Assembly (NCBI GenBank): GCA_947259375.1 | Contig: CAMYLZ010000025.1 | Coordinates: 248,001 to 312,000, forward strand | Direction: 5' to 3' | Origin: an uncultured Parvularculaceae bacterium | GTDB taxonomy: Bacteria; Pseudomonadota; Alphaproteobacteria; Caulobacterales; Parvularculaceae | DNA length: 64,000 nt | Shown: positions 44,803-51,952 of the stretch, piece after piece | Layout: every line of letters starts with the position of its first letter | How positions within the stretch are numbered: position 1 is the first letter of the stretch | Notes under the pieces: model-generated | Databases searched by the model: none | Told to the model about the DNA's origin: nothing | The model's input: the letters and a program-made list of their open reading frames with translations, nothing else | Position numbers and translations under genes: made by a program

Positions 44803-46227
44803 ATGACTGACGTTACGTGCGACCTCGCGGTGATCGGCTCAGGCCCCGGCGGCTATGTGGCGGCGATCCGCGCCAGCCAGCTCGGCCTCAAGACGGTGAT
44901 CATCGAGCGCGACGCGCTGGGCGGCGTCTGCCTCAATTGGGGCTGCATCCCGACCAAGGCGCTGCTCCGCACGGCGGAAGTCTACACCAATATGAAGCAC
45001 GCCGAGGCGTTCGGCCTCAAGGCGGAAGGCATCGGCTTTGACCTCGACGCGGTCGTCAAGCGCTCGCGCGGGGTTTCGGCGCAGATGGAAAAGGGCGTCG
45101 GCTTCCTGATGAAAAAGAACAAGGTCGACGTCATCAAGGGCGCCGCCCGGCTGGAAAAAGCGGTCAACGGATCCGGCGCGCCGGTGGTGAAAGTAAAGAC
45201 CGACAAGGGCGAGGACACGGTGCGCGCGCGTCATGTCATTCTCGCTACTGGCGCGCGGGCGCGCACCGTTCCCGCCGCCGGCCTCGAAGCGGACGGCAAA
45301 TTCATCTGGACCGCGAAGGAAGCGATGGTCCCCGATGTGATGCCGAAAAAGCTGCTCGTCATCGGATCGGGCGCCATCGGCATCGAGTTTGCGAGCTTTT
45401 ATAACGCACTCGGCGCAGAGACGACCGTTGTCGAGATGGTCGACCGCATCCTGCCGGCCGAAGACGAAGAGATTTCGAAATTCGCCGAAAAGCAGTTCAA
45501 AAAGCAGGGGATGCGGATCCTCACCGGCGCCACCGTCGACAAGCTCGACAAGGGCGCAGAGACTGTGACCGCCACAGTGAAGCTCAAAAACGGCAAGACC
45601 GAAACGGTCGAGGCGGACCGCGTCGTCCTCGCGATCGGCATTACGGGCAATACGGAGAATTTGGGGCTTGAGGCGCTTGGCGTTAAAATCGACCGCGGCC
45701 ATGTGGTCGTCAATGAATGGCTGGAGACGGGCGTTAAAGGCCTTTACGCCATTGGCGACCTCGTCGGCGCGCCCTGGCTCGCCCACAAGGCGTCGCATGA
45801 GGGCATTATCTGCGTTGAGAAAATCGCCGGCAAGAACGACGTCCACCCGATGGATGTGACGCTCATTCCGGGCTGCACCTATTCGAACCCGCAAATCGCC
45901 TCTGTCGGCTTGACCGAAGCGAAGGCGAAGGAAAAAGGCCTCAAGGTCAAGGTCGGGCGTTTCCCCTTTGTCGGCAACGGCAAGGCCGTGGCGCTTGGCG
46001 AGCCGGAAGGCATGGTGAAAACCGTGTTCGACGAGAAAACCGGCGAGCTATTGGGCGCGCATATGATCGGCGCGGAAGTCACGGAACTCATTCAGGGCTT
46101 CGGCCTCGCCCGCTCCATGGAAGGCACCGAAGAAGATTTGATGCACGCCATCTTCCCACACCCGACCTTGAGCGAGATGATGCATGAAAGCGTGCTCGAC
46201 GCCTATGGACGCGTGATGCATGTTTGA
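44803..46227 (+). CDS. lpdA: Dihydrolipoyl dehydrogenase
   Basis: 474 residues from the ATG at 44803 (AAAGAGG eleven bases upstream). FAD motif GSGPGGYVAAIRASQLG, redox cysteines in GGVCLNWGCIPTKALLR, NAD motif VIGSGAIGIEFASFYNALG and the C-terminal HPTLSE with catalytic His-Glu are intact. It is the E3 component reoxidising lipoamide in pyruvate and 2-oxoglutarate dehydrogenase complexes. The E1/E2 genes are not adjacent. The next small gene overlaps its end by eight bases. Confidence 0.96.
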   Translation: MTDVTCDLAVIGSGPGGYVAAIRASQLGLKTVIIERDALGGVCLNWGCIPTKALLRTAEVYTNMKHAEAFGLKAEGIGFDLDAVVKRSRGVSAQMEKGVGFLMKKNKVDVIKGAARLEKAVNGSGAPVVKVKTDKGEDTVRARHVILATGARARTVPAAGLEADGKFIWTAKEAMVPDVMPKKLLVIGSGAIGIEFASFYNALGAETTVVEMVDRILPAEDEEISKFAEKQFKKQGMRILTGATVDKLDKGAETVTATVKLKNGKTETVEADRVVLAIGITGNTENLGLEALGVKIDRGHVVVNEWLETGVKGLYAIGDLVGAPWLAHKASHEGIICVEKIAGKNDVHPMDVTLIPGCTYSNPQIASVGLTEAKAKEKGLKVKVGRFPFVGNGKAVALGEPEGMVKTVFDEKTGELLGAHMIGAEVTELIQGFGLARSMEGTEEDLMHAIFPHPTLSEMMHESVLDAYGRVMHV

Positions 46228-46633
46228 GGGGGTGCTCGCTCTCGCATTACTACAACCGTCCGCGCCGCCGGTCGAAGAGCGCCAGGCGGTCCGGTATTAT
46301 TCCGGCGTTTATGTGTCGTTGTTTGAGACAAGTCTTTTCGAACCATGTGAAAGCGATCAGCGGTGGTGGCTCGAAGCGCCCGGCGCCGTTAACAGACCAT
46401 TTTGGCAATGGATGGAAGAGCTTCGCATTGAGCACGAAAACCAATCCGGCGAGGCGCTAGGCTCTGCATCGCCGGTATATTTCTTGACAGCTAAGGGGCG
46501 CGTCTCGGAAATCGGCGAATATGGCCTTCTGGGCCAGTATCACCGGCGGTTCGATTTGATTGAGGTCATCGAATTCAGATTGGCGTCACCACAAGAGCAC
46601 GAACAGTGTTTGACGTCTGGATACTTGAAGTAA
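46220..46633 (+). CDS. Hypothetical protein overlapping lpdA
   Basis: 137 residues; the ATG at 46220 overlaps the lpdA stop region by eight bases, which suggests coupling. A short hydrophobic start (MFEGVLALALLQPSAPP) may be a weak signal. Trp-rich segments (QRWWLEAPGAVNRPFWQWMEEL) and a charged middle follow. No family is recognised. Its composition is less GC-rich than lpdA. Confidence 0.55.
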   Translation: MFEGVLALALLQPSAPPVEERQAVRYYSGVYVSLFETSLFEPCESDQRWWLEAPGAVNRPFWQWMEELRIEHENQSGEALGSASPVYFLTAKGRVSEIGEYGLLGQYHRRFDLIEVIEFRLASPQEHEQCLTSGYLK

Positions 46634-46856
46634 AGCTGTTTGCGTTCGGTAGCCAGTTTTGAACAATCTTGGTGGCTCCGATCGTCATGTTAAGCTGAAT
46701 CGCGACTATTTACTAGCCCGTAGAGTAAGGAAGTATTGTTAGGAAAATAGCATGGACGGATAGAAATACAGAAAGAACAATCACTTCTAACGTTGAGTTT
46801 CGATTCATGTCGGCTTAACGTGGCGCCTCACAATAGAAACAACGAACGGGGCAAAT
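46634..46856. other. AT-rich spacer
   Basis: 223 bases of low GC before the lipoprotein gene. It probably carries its promoter. No open frame or RNA gene is supported. Base composition marks the edge of an accessory stretch running to about 49.2 kb. Confidence 0.4.
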
Positions 46857-47474
46857 ATGAAAAATTCAGTTATTGTACTTATAGCATTATTATTGATGTC
46901 GTGTGCGACGCATAAGGGGTCAATTAACAGTTTTGTAGACCCTTCGTTCACTTCAACGCAAATAAAGAGTGTGGCCGTGTTTCCAATTCGAAACACTCAA
47001 GCTGCCCCTTCGGAGGCACGTCAAATCAATCGTCGACTTGCATTAGCATTGCGGCAACAAAATCCCTCAGTTGCTTTGGTTAATGAGACAGAAGCCACCC
47101 AGAAAATCCACGAAGCTAATCTTGGTGAAGATTGGGCAGAGTTTGTAACTGGTTTTTCAGCAAGTGGCATTCCAGATGTCAAAAAGATTTCGCAAATCGG
47201 CGCGGCGATTGACGTCGATGCAATTCTGCAAGGCGAATTGATGTCCGTCAGGCAAGTCGATGGGCAATATGGCGCAAACGCGGGAATTACTGTCGTAACT
47301 GTTCGGTATACGTTGTTAGACGCAAGTGATGGGAGGCTTTTGTGGGAGGCATCTGCAGAAGGGCGTCGTCAAACTGCAACAACTGTACAGTCGGCACCGC
47401 CAATAATTGAGGCGGTTGATTTGGCCGTTGAGAAAATCATTCAGAACCTGCCGACAATGAATGTTAGGGGGTAG
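46857..47474 (+). CDS. Low-GC lipoprotein, LpoB/GNA1162-like fold
   Basis: 205 residues; the ATG at 46857 follows GGGGC weakly. Lipobox LLLMSC (C16). The body has the pattern IKSVAVFPIRNTQAAPSEARQINRRLALAL, then ALVNETEATQKI, IGAAIDVDAILQGELM and a C-terminal TLLDASDGRLLWEASAEG, resembling outer-membrane lipoproteins with a TolB-N-terminal-like fold (LpoB, GNA1162). Codon use is much more AT-rich than neighbouring core genes, a sign of transfer. The function is unknown. Confidence 0.65.
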   Translation: MKNSVIVLIALLLMSCATHKGSINSFVDPSFTSTQIKSVAVFPIRNTQAAPSEARQINRRLALALRQQNPSVALVNETEATQKIHEANLGEDWAEFVTGFSASGIPDVKKISQIGAAIDVDAILQGELMSVRQVDGQYGANAGITVVTVRYTLLDASDGRLLWEASAEGRRQTATTVQSAPPIIEAVDLAVEKIIQNLPTMNVRG

Positions 47475-47477
47475 TTT

Positions 47478-47514
47478 ATTGGGGCGGTTTGTCAGTGACA
47501 GGCGCCCCAATTTA
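47478..47514 (+). terminator. Rho-independent terminator of the lipoprotein gene
   Basis: Arms ATTGGGGCG and CGCCCCAAT pair perfectly over nine bases around a sixteen-base loop, followed by TTTATAAA. It starts four bases after the stop codon of the lipoprotein gene. Confidence 0.75.
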
Positions 47515-47745
47515 TAAATGGCGCAAGTTTCTGAGTGAGTATTCTTGCAAAAATGCCGGAGGCGTTTCCCGATTTGTCGCGTGGATTCTTCAAGCGGCAA
47601 TTTACTTGAGTCATAGAAATACGAACCGTTTTGACCTTGACTAACAACTGTGCATCTCCGCGCACGGACTTCGATTATCAGACAATATTGACATCGTTAT
47701 TCCAGATTCTGCGTCAAGTCCGGGATGACGGCGGCGAAGGCAGGA

Positions 47746-48190
47746 GATGGGCGCCACGGTCAAGCCGTGGCGAGTCGGTGAATGGGGATAGAGTTTAATC
47801 AATAGGAGACGGCTTGCCGGCGGAAAACGCCGAGTCGCGCATTGAGAGATTTGCTCGCCACCCGCGCCGATTCCCCACGGCCCGACCGTGGGGCCCAACT
47901 CCCGACCTATCCGCAAACACCGCGCCTGCCGCAGGGACAGGTGATGGGCGCCACGGTCGGGCCGTGGCGAGTCGGTGAATGGGGATAGAGTTTAATCAAT
48001 AGGAGACGGCTTGCCGGCGGAAAACGCCGAGTCGAGCATTGAGAGATTTGCTCGCCCTCCGCGCCGATTCCCCACGGCCCGACCGTGGGGTCCAGCTCCC
48101 GCCTCATTCGCGCGTGCAGCGCCTGTCGTAGGGGCAGGTGATGGGCGCCTTGGGTCAAGCCGTGGCGGGTCGGCAAAAGGGGAGGGGGGA
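47746..48190. repeat. 197-bp tandem array of paired palindromes, left part
   Basis: Units begin at 47746, 47943 and 48140, a period of exactly 197. Units 1 and 2 differ at about 20 positions, mostly in the last 45 bases; unit 3 is cut after about 50. Each unit has hairpin A (arms GCCACGG/CCGTGGC, loop TCAAG or TCGGG; first at 47753-47771) and hairpin B (arms CCCCACGG/CCGTGGGG, loop CCCGA; first at 47873-47893). B is the inverted form of A: loop CCCGA is the complement of TCGGG. Between them lies a small CGGCG-GAAAA-CGCCG hairpin. This is the layout of a REP/BIME element. The array stops four bases before the GIY-YIG stop codon. Confidence 0.85.
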
Positions 48191-48193
48191 CCA

Positions 48194-48484
48194 TCAAAAC
48201 AGGGGCAAGTCGTCCCAGTGCGGATTAACGGATTCTATGAGGTCGATTTTCCATTGCCGGGGCCAGCGTTTCAATCGTTTCTCATAGGCGAGCGCCGGCG
48301 CCATTTCGTCGAATCGTTCGAACCAGACGAGCCGCGTGCAGCCATATTTCGCCGTGAAATCAGAGCCAACGCCAGCCTTGTGGGCGTCAAGCCGCGCGGC
48401 GAGGTCGGCGGTCGATCCGCTGTAAATGGCGCCGTTCTTCCGGTTGGCGAGCATGTAAGCAGCGACAAAGTCGAAGCGGCGCAT
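48194..48484 (-). CDS. GIY-YIG nuclease family protein embedded in palindrome array
   Basis: 96 residues, ATG at 48484. The single-domain GIY-YIG fold is complete: AYML at 9-12 in the GIY position, YSGS at 21-24 in the YIG position (Ile replaced by Ser), catalytic R31, H35, E68 in AYEKRLKRW and N87 in NPHWDDL. Free-standing members of this UPF0213/YhbQ-like group are common in Alphaproteobacteria with poorly known roles. Palindromic repeat units lie directly on both sides, which suggests that the nuclease and the repeats are linked. The substrate is unproven. Confidence 0.85.
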   Translation of the reverse strand: MRRFDFVAAYMLANRKNGAIYSGSTADLAARLDAHKAGVGSDFTAKYGCTRLVWFERFDEMAPALAYEKRLKRWPRQWKIDLIESVNPHWDDLPLF

Positions 48485-48521
48485 TGATCCTCCGGCGGGA
48501 TTGCTTGTCGATGGTTCAGGA

Positions 48522-48790
48522 GATGGGCGCCACGGTCAAGCCGTGGCGAGTCGCAAATTGTGAAACCCGCCCTCCGCTTCGACTCCCCACGGCCCGACCG
48601 TGGGGCCCAACTCCCGCCTTATCCGCGCGTGCAGCGCTTGCCGTCAGGGCGAGTGATGGACGCCGCGGTCAAGTTGGTTTCGGGCCGCCCTGCGGGCGGG
48701 GCCGAGGGCCGTGGCGAGTCGGGGGGATAGATTGCGCGAAGTGCGCGACTCCCCACGGTTTAACCACGGGGAGCCGGTAGGCTAGGCGCG
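48522..48790. repeat. Palindrome array, right part
   Basis: Unit 4 (48522-48654, 133 bases) keeps hairpins A and B but lacks about 64 bases of the middle. Unit 5 (from 48655) has hairpin A opened by about 34 extra bases that form their own hairpin (GGGCCGCCC near 48682-48690, with GGGCGGGGCC after it). Its hairpin B (around 48748-48772) carries the loop TTTAA and a two-base internal mismatch. The array ends at the gene at 48795. No gene is present in these bases. Confidence 0.8.
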
Positions 48791-48794
48791 GCGC

Positions 48795-49163
48795 TCAGTA
48801 CACATCATAACTTCTGCGTTGCATATTAGTGGAGCATTCCTGGAACCGGACCCAGAGCTTGGCCGGGGTTGAGCGTTCATCGGGCAGGGCGTTGCGCCAC
48901 GCGTCCCATGCGGCGCCGAACGCGGCCGCGTCCGCCGATGTGCCGATCCAAAAGTAAGTGGTCAGATTGTCGGATTGCAACGGCGCGGCGACCTGCGCCG
49001 AATAGCCATGCTCCGCGCCCCAGACATTAAAGTCCTCGACGATCTGCATATATTTCGCCCAACTGCATTTGCCGGTCATCTCAATGGCGATGACGTCCCA
49101 ATGCTCGGCCGAGGCCGCTGTCGGCAGCATGAAGCATGCGGCCGCAAAGAGTGCTTTCCTCAT
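48795..49163 (-). CDS. Small secreted protein of unknown function
   Basis: 122 residues. A clear signal peptide (MRKALFAAACFMLPTAASA) precedes about 100 residues with two Cys (GKCSWAKYMQI and FQECSTNMQ), possibly a disulfide, and W/F-rich strands (LTTYFWIGTSADAAAFGAAWDAWRNAL) that look like a dimeric alpha-beta barrel-type fold. Homologues, if I recall correctly, are annotated only as hypothetical. It marks the right edge of the accessory segment. Confidence 0.7.
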   Translation of the reverse strand: MRKALFAAACFMLPTAASAEHWDVIAIEMTGKCSWAKYMQIVEDFNVWGAEHGYSAQVAAPLQSDNLTTYFWIGTSADAAAFGAAWDAWRNALPDERSTPAKLWVRFQECSTNMQRRSYDVY

Positions 49164-49601
49164 GGATTATTCTCCCCGTCAATTTTCAAAGTGAGCAATA
49201 GCGGCCGCGAACGCGGGTCGCACTGATCGTCTGATCCTGGACCGCCGGAGAGAAGTGTGCCGGGCCGGGCGCGCGGTGACAAGCGGGCCCCACACGCATG
49301 GCGCGCATAGGGGGTGAAAAAATACAACTTATCTGATGAAAATCTTCATGAATCCCGCCTTTGGTGGATAGTTATCCACGGGCCTCGCAGCGGCCTTACG
49401 ATGCTGATTGCCGCCTGATTGCGTGCTGAAAGGCGCGCTTGGCGGGCGGCGCATCGTGAAGAGGGTGCGCGCGGCCGGTCTTTGGTTTGCTGGCGCGCGC
49501 AAGAGGCAAAGCAACCGCCTGGAATTGCGGCCGGGCGGTATTAGCCTTGCATCTAATTAGCAAGTGGGCTAATAATCGCAACAACAAGAGGAACCGGGCA
49601 T
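49164..49601. other. Intergenic region with one DnaA-box-like site
   Basis: 438 bases with no supported gene. It includes TTATCCACG at 49372-49380 (one base off the DnaA box) and a small dyad around ATGAAAATCTTCAT at 49336-49349. The end is AT-richer (49545-49590) and probably holds the promoter for the small membrane protein. A single DnaA-like box is not enough to claim an origin. Confidence 0.4.
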
Positions 49602-49781
49602 ATGAACAAAGGCGGATGGCGCAATCTTCGCGGGCTGTTGACGCTTGCCGGGCTGGTCTGGGCGGCGGTGATGCTCGCCGCGACGCTGCTGCTCGACGAC
49701 AAGGGGCCGGTGCTGCCATTCTGGCTGCTGCTGATCGCCTATTATATAACGATCAGCCGAAACTCCGTAGACAAATCGTGA
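49602..49781 (+). CDS. Small membrane protein (59 aa)
   Basis: 59 residues; the ATG at 49602 follows AAGAGGAACC. Two hydrophobic segments, about residues 10-28 (LLTLAGLVWAAVMLAATLL) and 34-48 (VLPFWLLLIAYYIT), are separated by a short polar turn (LDDKGP). It is probably an inner-membrane hairpin protein. No family is recognised. A second small gene lies 68 bases downstream in the same direction. Confidence 0.65.
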   Translation: MNKGGWRNLRGLLTLAGLVWAAVMLAATLLLDDKGPVLPFWLLLIAYYITISRNSVDKS

Positions 49782-49849
49782 GCACGGCTTGAACGCCGGC
49801 CCCGGCTTTGCGACACTCGCCATCCGTCAGCGGAAAGGGAGAACGCAAG

Positions 49850-50086
49850 ATGGAGCCGAAAAACGAGACCGACCATATCGCCATTCTGGCGCTGATGATG
49901 GTCGGCGTCCTGATCAAGCGGCTTGACGATCTCGGCCAGCTCGATGAAGCGACCGCGCGCCATTTGCACAAGCTGGTGCAGTCGGTCGGCGGCCATGCGC
50001 GCAAAGCGGGGCTGAAAGACCTCAATATTCTGTTCGACAATGTTGACAGGGCGCTGGGCGCGCGCGCCGGCGAGATGGAGCGCTAG
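49850..50086 (+). CDS. Small soluble protein (78 aa), unknown
   Basis: 78 residues from the ATG at 49850, with GGGAG upstream. The sequence (LALMMVGVLIKRLDDLGQLDEATARHLHKLVQSVGGHARKAGLKDLNILFDNVDRALG) is helical and amphipathic. No family is recognised. It overlaps the convergent dinB gene by four bases at their ends. Confidence 0.6.
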   Translation: MEPKNETDHIAILALMMVGVLIKRLDDLGQLDEATARHLHKLVQSVGGHARKAGLKDLNILFDNVDRALGARAGEMER

Positions 50087-51363
50087 CGTTCCTTGCGCAG
50101 GGAGCGGCCGGCCTTGACCGCGTCGCGGCCGAATTTCTCGCGCAGCGCATCGATCGCTTTTTCGGTCTTCACTGCGCGTTCGTTTTCATCGCCGAACAAA
50201 TCCGCCGCCGCATGTTCCGAGGCGAGGGAAAGGCCGGAAAAGCCGACGCCGATCAGGCGATAGGCCTTGCCGCCCGCCGCCGCATGGAGAAGCGGCTTGG
50301 CCGCGGCAAAAGCCGTGCGGGCGAGGTTTGACGGCGCCTCCAGCGTGCGGGCCCGGGTGATGGTTTTAAAATCACGCGATTTCAGTTTCAGGGTCACGGT
50401 GCGCCCTTCAAAGCCCGACGCTTTCATCCGTGCGGAGACCTTTTCGCAAAGCTCCCACAAAACGTCCTCCAGCCATTTGACGTCGCTGACATCCGCATTG
50501 AAAGTGGTTTCCGACGACACGCTTTTGGTCTCGCGCTCCGGGCGGACTGCGCGCGCATCCTCGCCGCGCGCCAGCCGGGCGAGGCGCAAGCCCATCTCGC
50601 CATAGCGCTTGGCGAGAACGCTCGCATCCATCTGCTGCAACTGGCCGATGGTGGAAAGGCCGTCGCCATGCAGCTTTTTCGCGAAGGCCTTGCCGACGCC
50701 CCAGATCATCGTCACCGGCTGGCGGGCGAGAAAGTCCCTGGTTTCCGCCTTGCCGATCACCGAAAAGCCGCGCGGCTTGTCGAGGTCGGAGGCCATCTTG
50801 GCGAGGAATTTGTTATGCGAAAGCCCGATGGAAGCGGTCACGCCCAGCTCCGCTGCGACCCGCGCCTGGAGTTTGGCCAGCGTCACCGCCGGCGGCGCGC
50901 CATGCACCCGCGCGGTGCCGGACAAATCCATGAACGCCTCGTCAATGGACAGCGGCTCCACCATCGGCGTCAGGTCGCGCATCATCTGGCGAATCGCTTT
51001 GCCCGCGTGGGCGTATTTTTCCATATTGGGCTTGATGATCACCGCATCCGGGCAGGCGGCGCGGGCCCTGAACATCGGCATGGCGGAATGAACGCCATAG
51101 GTCCGCGCCACGTAACAGGCGGTCGCCACGACGCCGCGCACGCCGCCCCCGACAATCACCGGCTTGTCGGCGAGCGACGGGTCGTCCCGCTTTTCGATGG
51201 CCGCATAAAAGGCGTCGCAGTCGAGATGGGCGATCGACAGGTCGAAGATTTCCGGGTGAGTGATGATTCGCCCCGCGTCGCAGGCCGCACAGCGCCGGCG
51301 CGCGCCCGGTTGCGGCGCGAAACAGTCGCGGCAAAAGCCCGTATGATCGCCAGGATCGAACAT
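50083..51363 (-). CDS. dinB: DNA polymerase IV with N-terminal Cys4 motif
   Basis: 426 residues. Y-family core: AHLDCDAFYAAIEKRDDPSL with catalytic D47, the S-I-D-E-A pair in PLSIDEAFMD, GLSHNKFLAKMASDLDKP, HhH motif MIWGVGKAFAKKLH and the little-finger domain. The first 30 residues add a short zinc-ribbon-like motif (C11, C14, C25, C28) not found in E. coli DinB but seen in some Alphaproteobacteria. The enzyme bypasses DNA lesions. I found no LexA box in the 144 bases before it. It is divergent from divK. Confidence 0.93.
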   Translation of the reverse strand: MFDPGDHTGFCRDCFAPQPGARRRCAACDAGRIITHPEIFDLSIAHLDCDAFYAAIEKRDDPSLADKPVIVGGGVRGVVATACYVARTYGVHSAMPMFRARAACPDAVIIKPNMEKYAHAGKAIRQMMRDLTPMVEPLSIDEAFMDLSGTARVHGAPPAVTLAKLQARVAAELGVTASIGLSHNKFLAKMASDLDKPRGFSVIGKAETRDFLARQPVTMIWGVGKAFAKKLHGDGLSTIGQLQQMDASVLAKRYGEMGLRLARLARGEDARAVRPERETKSVSSETTFNADVSDVKWLEDVLWELCEKVSARMKASGFEGRTVTLKLKSRDFKTITRARTLEAPSNLARTAFAAAKPLLHAAAGGKAYRLIGVGFSGLSLASEHAAADLFGDENERAVKTEKAIDALREKFGRDAVKAGRSLRKER

Positions 51364-51378
51364 TTAACAAAGGGTTAC
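51364..51378. promoter_or_regulatory. CtrA-like site upstream of divK
   Basis: TTAACAAAGGGTTAC matches TTAA-N7-TTAA at seven of eight fixed positions. It lies next to the dinB start and 130 bases before divK. divK is CtrA-dependent in Caulobacter, so a site here is plausible, but the match is not perfect. Confidence 0.35.
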
Positions 51379-51507
51379 CAGGTTAATAATACGCGAAAAA
51401 TCGCCCATGAGCCGTTGAAGATAAACATTCGATTAAGACCTTCTGCGCAAAACTTTCTACCCACAGCGGTGATTCGGCCGCTATGAGAGATTAGACGGCG
51501 AAGGCGT

Positions 51508-51909
51508 ATGATATCAGCCATGGAAAAGCTTGATGATTCAGCGCTACCCAAGACGGTGCTGATCGTTGAAGACAACGAGCTGAACATGAAGCTGTTTCGC
51601 GACCTGCTTCAGGCTTTCGGCTATGACACGCTGGAAGCGCGCACCGGGCCGGAAGCGCTCGAAACGCTGAAGGAACGGCGCCCGGACCTTATCCTGATGG
51701 ATATTCAATTGCCGGAAGTCTCTGGCCTTGAGGTCACGCAACAGATCAAGGCTGATACCGAACTTTCCGATATTCCCGTGATTGCGGTCACGGCTTTCGC
51801 CATGAAAGGCGACGAAGAACGAATCCGTGAGGGCGGCTGCGAAGATTATATTGCAAAACCTATCTCGGTGGGCTCGTTTATTGAGAAAGTGAAAAGGTAT
51901 TTGGACTAG
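51508..51909 (+). CDS. divK: Single-domain response regulator DivK
   Basis: 133 residues (ATG at 51508; the ATG at 51520 is an alternative giving the usual length). One receiver domain: [16 protein letters not shown] with the acidic pair, the phospho-acceptor Asp in [16 protein letters not shown], the T of AVTAF and the K of YIAKPI. There is no output domain. In Caulobacter DivK is phosphorylated by DivJ and PleC and steers CtrA through DivL/CckA. The neighbour pleD confirms the assignment. Confidence 0.93.
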   Translation: MISAMEKLDDSALPKTVLIVEDNELNMKLFRDLLQAFGYDTLEARTGPEALETLKERRPDLILMDIQLPEVSGLEVTQQIKADTELSDIPVIAVTAFAMKGDEERIREGGCEDYIAKPISVGSFIEKVKRYLD

Positions 51910-51952
51910 CTTGCTCCTCGAAACGGGAAAGCACTAACCAAGCGAGGATTGC

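Noticed and set aside
47641-48197. Two minus-strand open frames of 91 and 96 codons inside the palindrome array
   Set aside because: They translate the repeat unit (both contain TVGPWGIGA and SPTRHG) and have no ribosome site; the similarity comes from the DNA repeat, not a protein family.
47746-48790. CRISPR array
   Set aside because: The period is 197 bases with almost no unique spacers and there are no cas genes; the units are tandem copies of a palindrome pair.
49372-49380. Replication origin suggested by TTATCCACG
   Set aside because: Only one imperfect DnaA box, no cluster, no dnaA, parA or hemE-type neighbour genes.
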